Below are positions 63,707-64,000 of a stretch of 64,000 nt of DNA, in pieces. The notes beneath the pieces were generated by a model. That model saw only the letters and a program-made list of their open reading frames with translations. It searched no databases and was not told the DNA's origin. Numbering within the stretch: the stretch's first letter is position 1; each line of letters starts with the position of its first letter. Made by a program: the position numbers and the translations under genes. Origin of the DNA: Alteromonadaceae bacterium (GTDB lineage: Bacteria; Pseudomonadota; Gammaproteobacteria; Enterobacterales; Alteromonadaceae); NCBI GenBank assembly GCA_002691625.1, contig NZIK01000103.1, forward strand, positions 29,247-93,246. The letters run 5' to 3'.

Positions 63707-64000
63707 ATGAAACAACAAGGGTTTACGTTAGTAGAGCTCATTGTGGTTATAGTAATTTTGGGTATTTTGGCAGTAACCGCGGCACCACGATTTATTGACT
63801 TTCAGGGGGATGCCCGCAAAGCTACGCTGCAAGGGGTTAAGTCTGCCCTGCAAAGTGGCTCACAATTGGTTTACGCCAAAGCGGCTATTGCAGGTATTCA
63901 ACGCTCTGACGACGACAACCTGCAAATTAACGGCAGCACGGTCTATACGGTATATGGATATCCGGCTATCCGTGATGTAGTGACAAACTTAAGCGCCTGG
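63707..64000 (+). CDS. mshA: MSHA-type IV pilin, start of gene (runs off the window)
   Basis: 98 codons are visible and the gene continues past the end. The prepilin leader is very short (MKQQG before FTLVELIVV), and the class-IV cleavage site is GFTLVE. The hydrophobic core continues as IVILGILAVTAAPRF, and DARKATLQGVKSALQSGS plus VYAKAAIAG match MSHA major pilins. Ribosome-binding site aaGGGA lies about 8 bases upstream. MSHA pili support attachment and are regulated by c-di-GMP in Vibrio and Shewanella. A cluster of msh genes is expected beyond this edge, though unseen. Confidence 0.85.
   Translation, partial: MKQQGFTLVELIVVIVILGILAVTAAPRFIDFQGDARKATLQGVKSALQSGSQLVYAKAAIAGIQRSDDDNLQINGSTVYTVYGYPAIRDVVTNLSAW

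Noticed and set aside
1..64000. CRISPR arrays, tRNA or rRNA genes, prophage or insertion-sequence genes
   Set aside because: No regular repeat-spacer array, RNA-gene cloverleaf, transposase, integrase or phage structural gene was noticed while reading through; a tRNAscan, CRISPR finder and ISfinder run would confirm.

Overview
The window looks like chromosome of a marine gammaproteobacterium of the order Alteromonadales, most like Alteromonadaceae. Pointers are a DcaP-type porin, a CadC-type regulator with TPR tail, a DUF3718-like secreted protein, a HopJ-family protein, an MSHA-type pilin, a sucrose phosphorylase, and abundant LysR/AraC regulators and c-di-GMP enzymes. Genes are dense and of even composition, with no phage, transposase, rRNA, tRNA or CRISPR array seen. 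The exception is an AT-richer, gene-poor stretch at about 36.7-39.1 kb. The genus is inferred from gene content only.

Layout. (1) 0.5-12.2 kb: a porin gene interrupted by one in-frame TGA; a LysR regulator divergent from a lactate operon (L-lactate permease lldP, D-lactate dehydrogenase dld, a PepSY membrane protein, and a PepSY protein fused to an NqrF-type [2Fe-2S] ferredoxin); a methionine-rich TonB receptor with the CxxxM and HxM copper-site signature of OprC/NosA; and a RegB/RegA-like redox two-component pair. I read the four-gene operon, receptor and kinase pair as a possible lactate-driven metal-reduction and copper-acquisition module, which is inference from position. (2) 12.3-22.2 kb: a secreted TPR protein, a CadC/TPR membrane regulator, amidase and HpaI aldolase, an S41 peptidase-like lipoprotein, an OmpR-type two-component pair, and an SDR lacking the catalytic Tyr and Lys. 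(3) 22.2-32.6 kb: penicillin-acylase family lipoprotein, MFS exporter, KefG/KefB-like K+ efflux pair, a periplasmic binding-like protein, and an AraC regulator divergent from an acyl-CoA ligase, followed by a run of four stem-loops. (4) 32.6-36.7 kb: a CapW/BrxR-type WYL regulator behind an unknown 140-residue gene, an amidohydrolase and a membrane AraC regulator. (5) 36.7-39.1 kb: a gene-poor stretch with a zinc-ribbon protein, a cupin, a possible 49-residue coiled-coil protein and a strong terminator with no clear owner. (6) 39.1-53.9 kb: GST, LysR, UDG-family protein, a DUF3718-like gene that reads through its own terminator, an HD-GYP phosphodiesterase, S41 peptidase, alpha/beta hydrolase, ABC-F protein YbiT, an RND efflux pair, and a lone sucrose phosphorylase with CTTAA-N4-TTAAG palindromes upstream. 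(7) 54-64 kb: a broken diguanylate cyclase, a periplasmic binding-like protein, HopJ, zinc alcohol dehydrogenase, gdhA, a large beta-propeller diguanylate cyclase, a GT2 glycosyltransferase and the start of an MSHA-type pilin running off the end.

Links between genes. Several operons show 4-8 bp start/stop overlaps (PepSY pair, RegB/RegA, OmpR pair, Kef pair, LysR/UDG, RND pair), supporting joint function. c-di-GMP is a theme: one HD-GYP protein, one intact and one decayed diguanylate cyclase, and an MSHA pilin, a surface structure controlled by c-di-GMP in related bacteria. Function calls come from recognising families by eye; no search was run.
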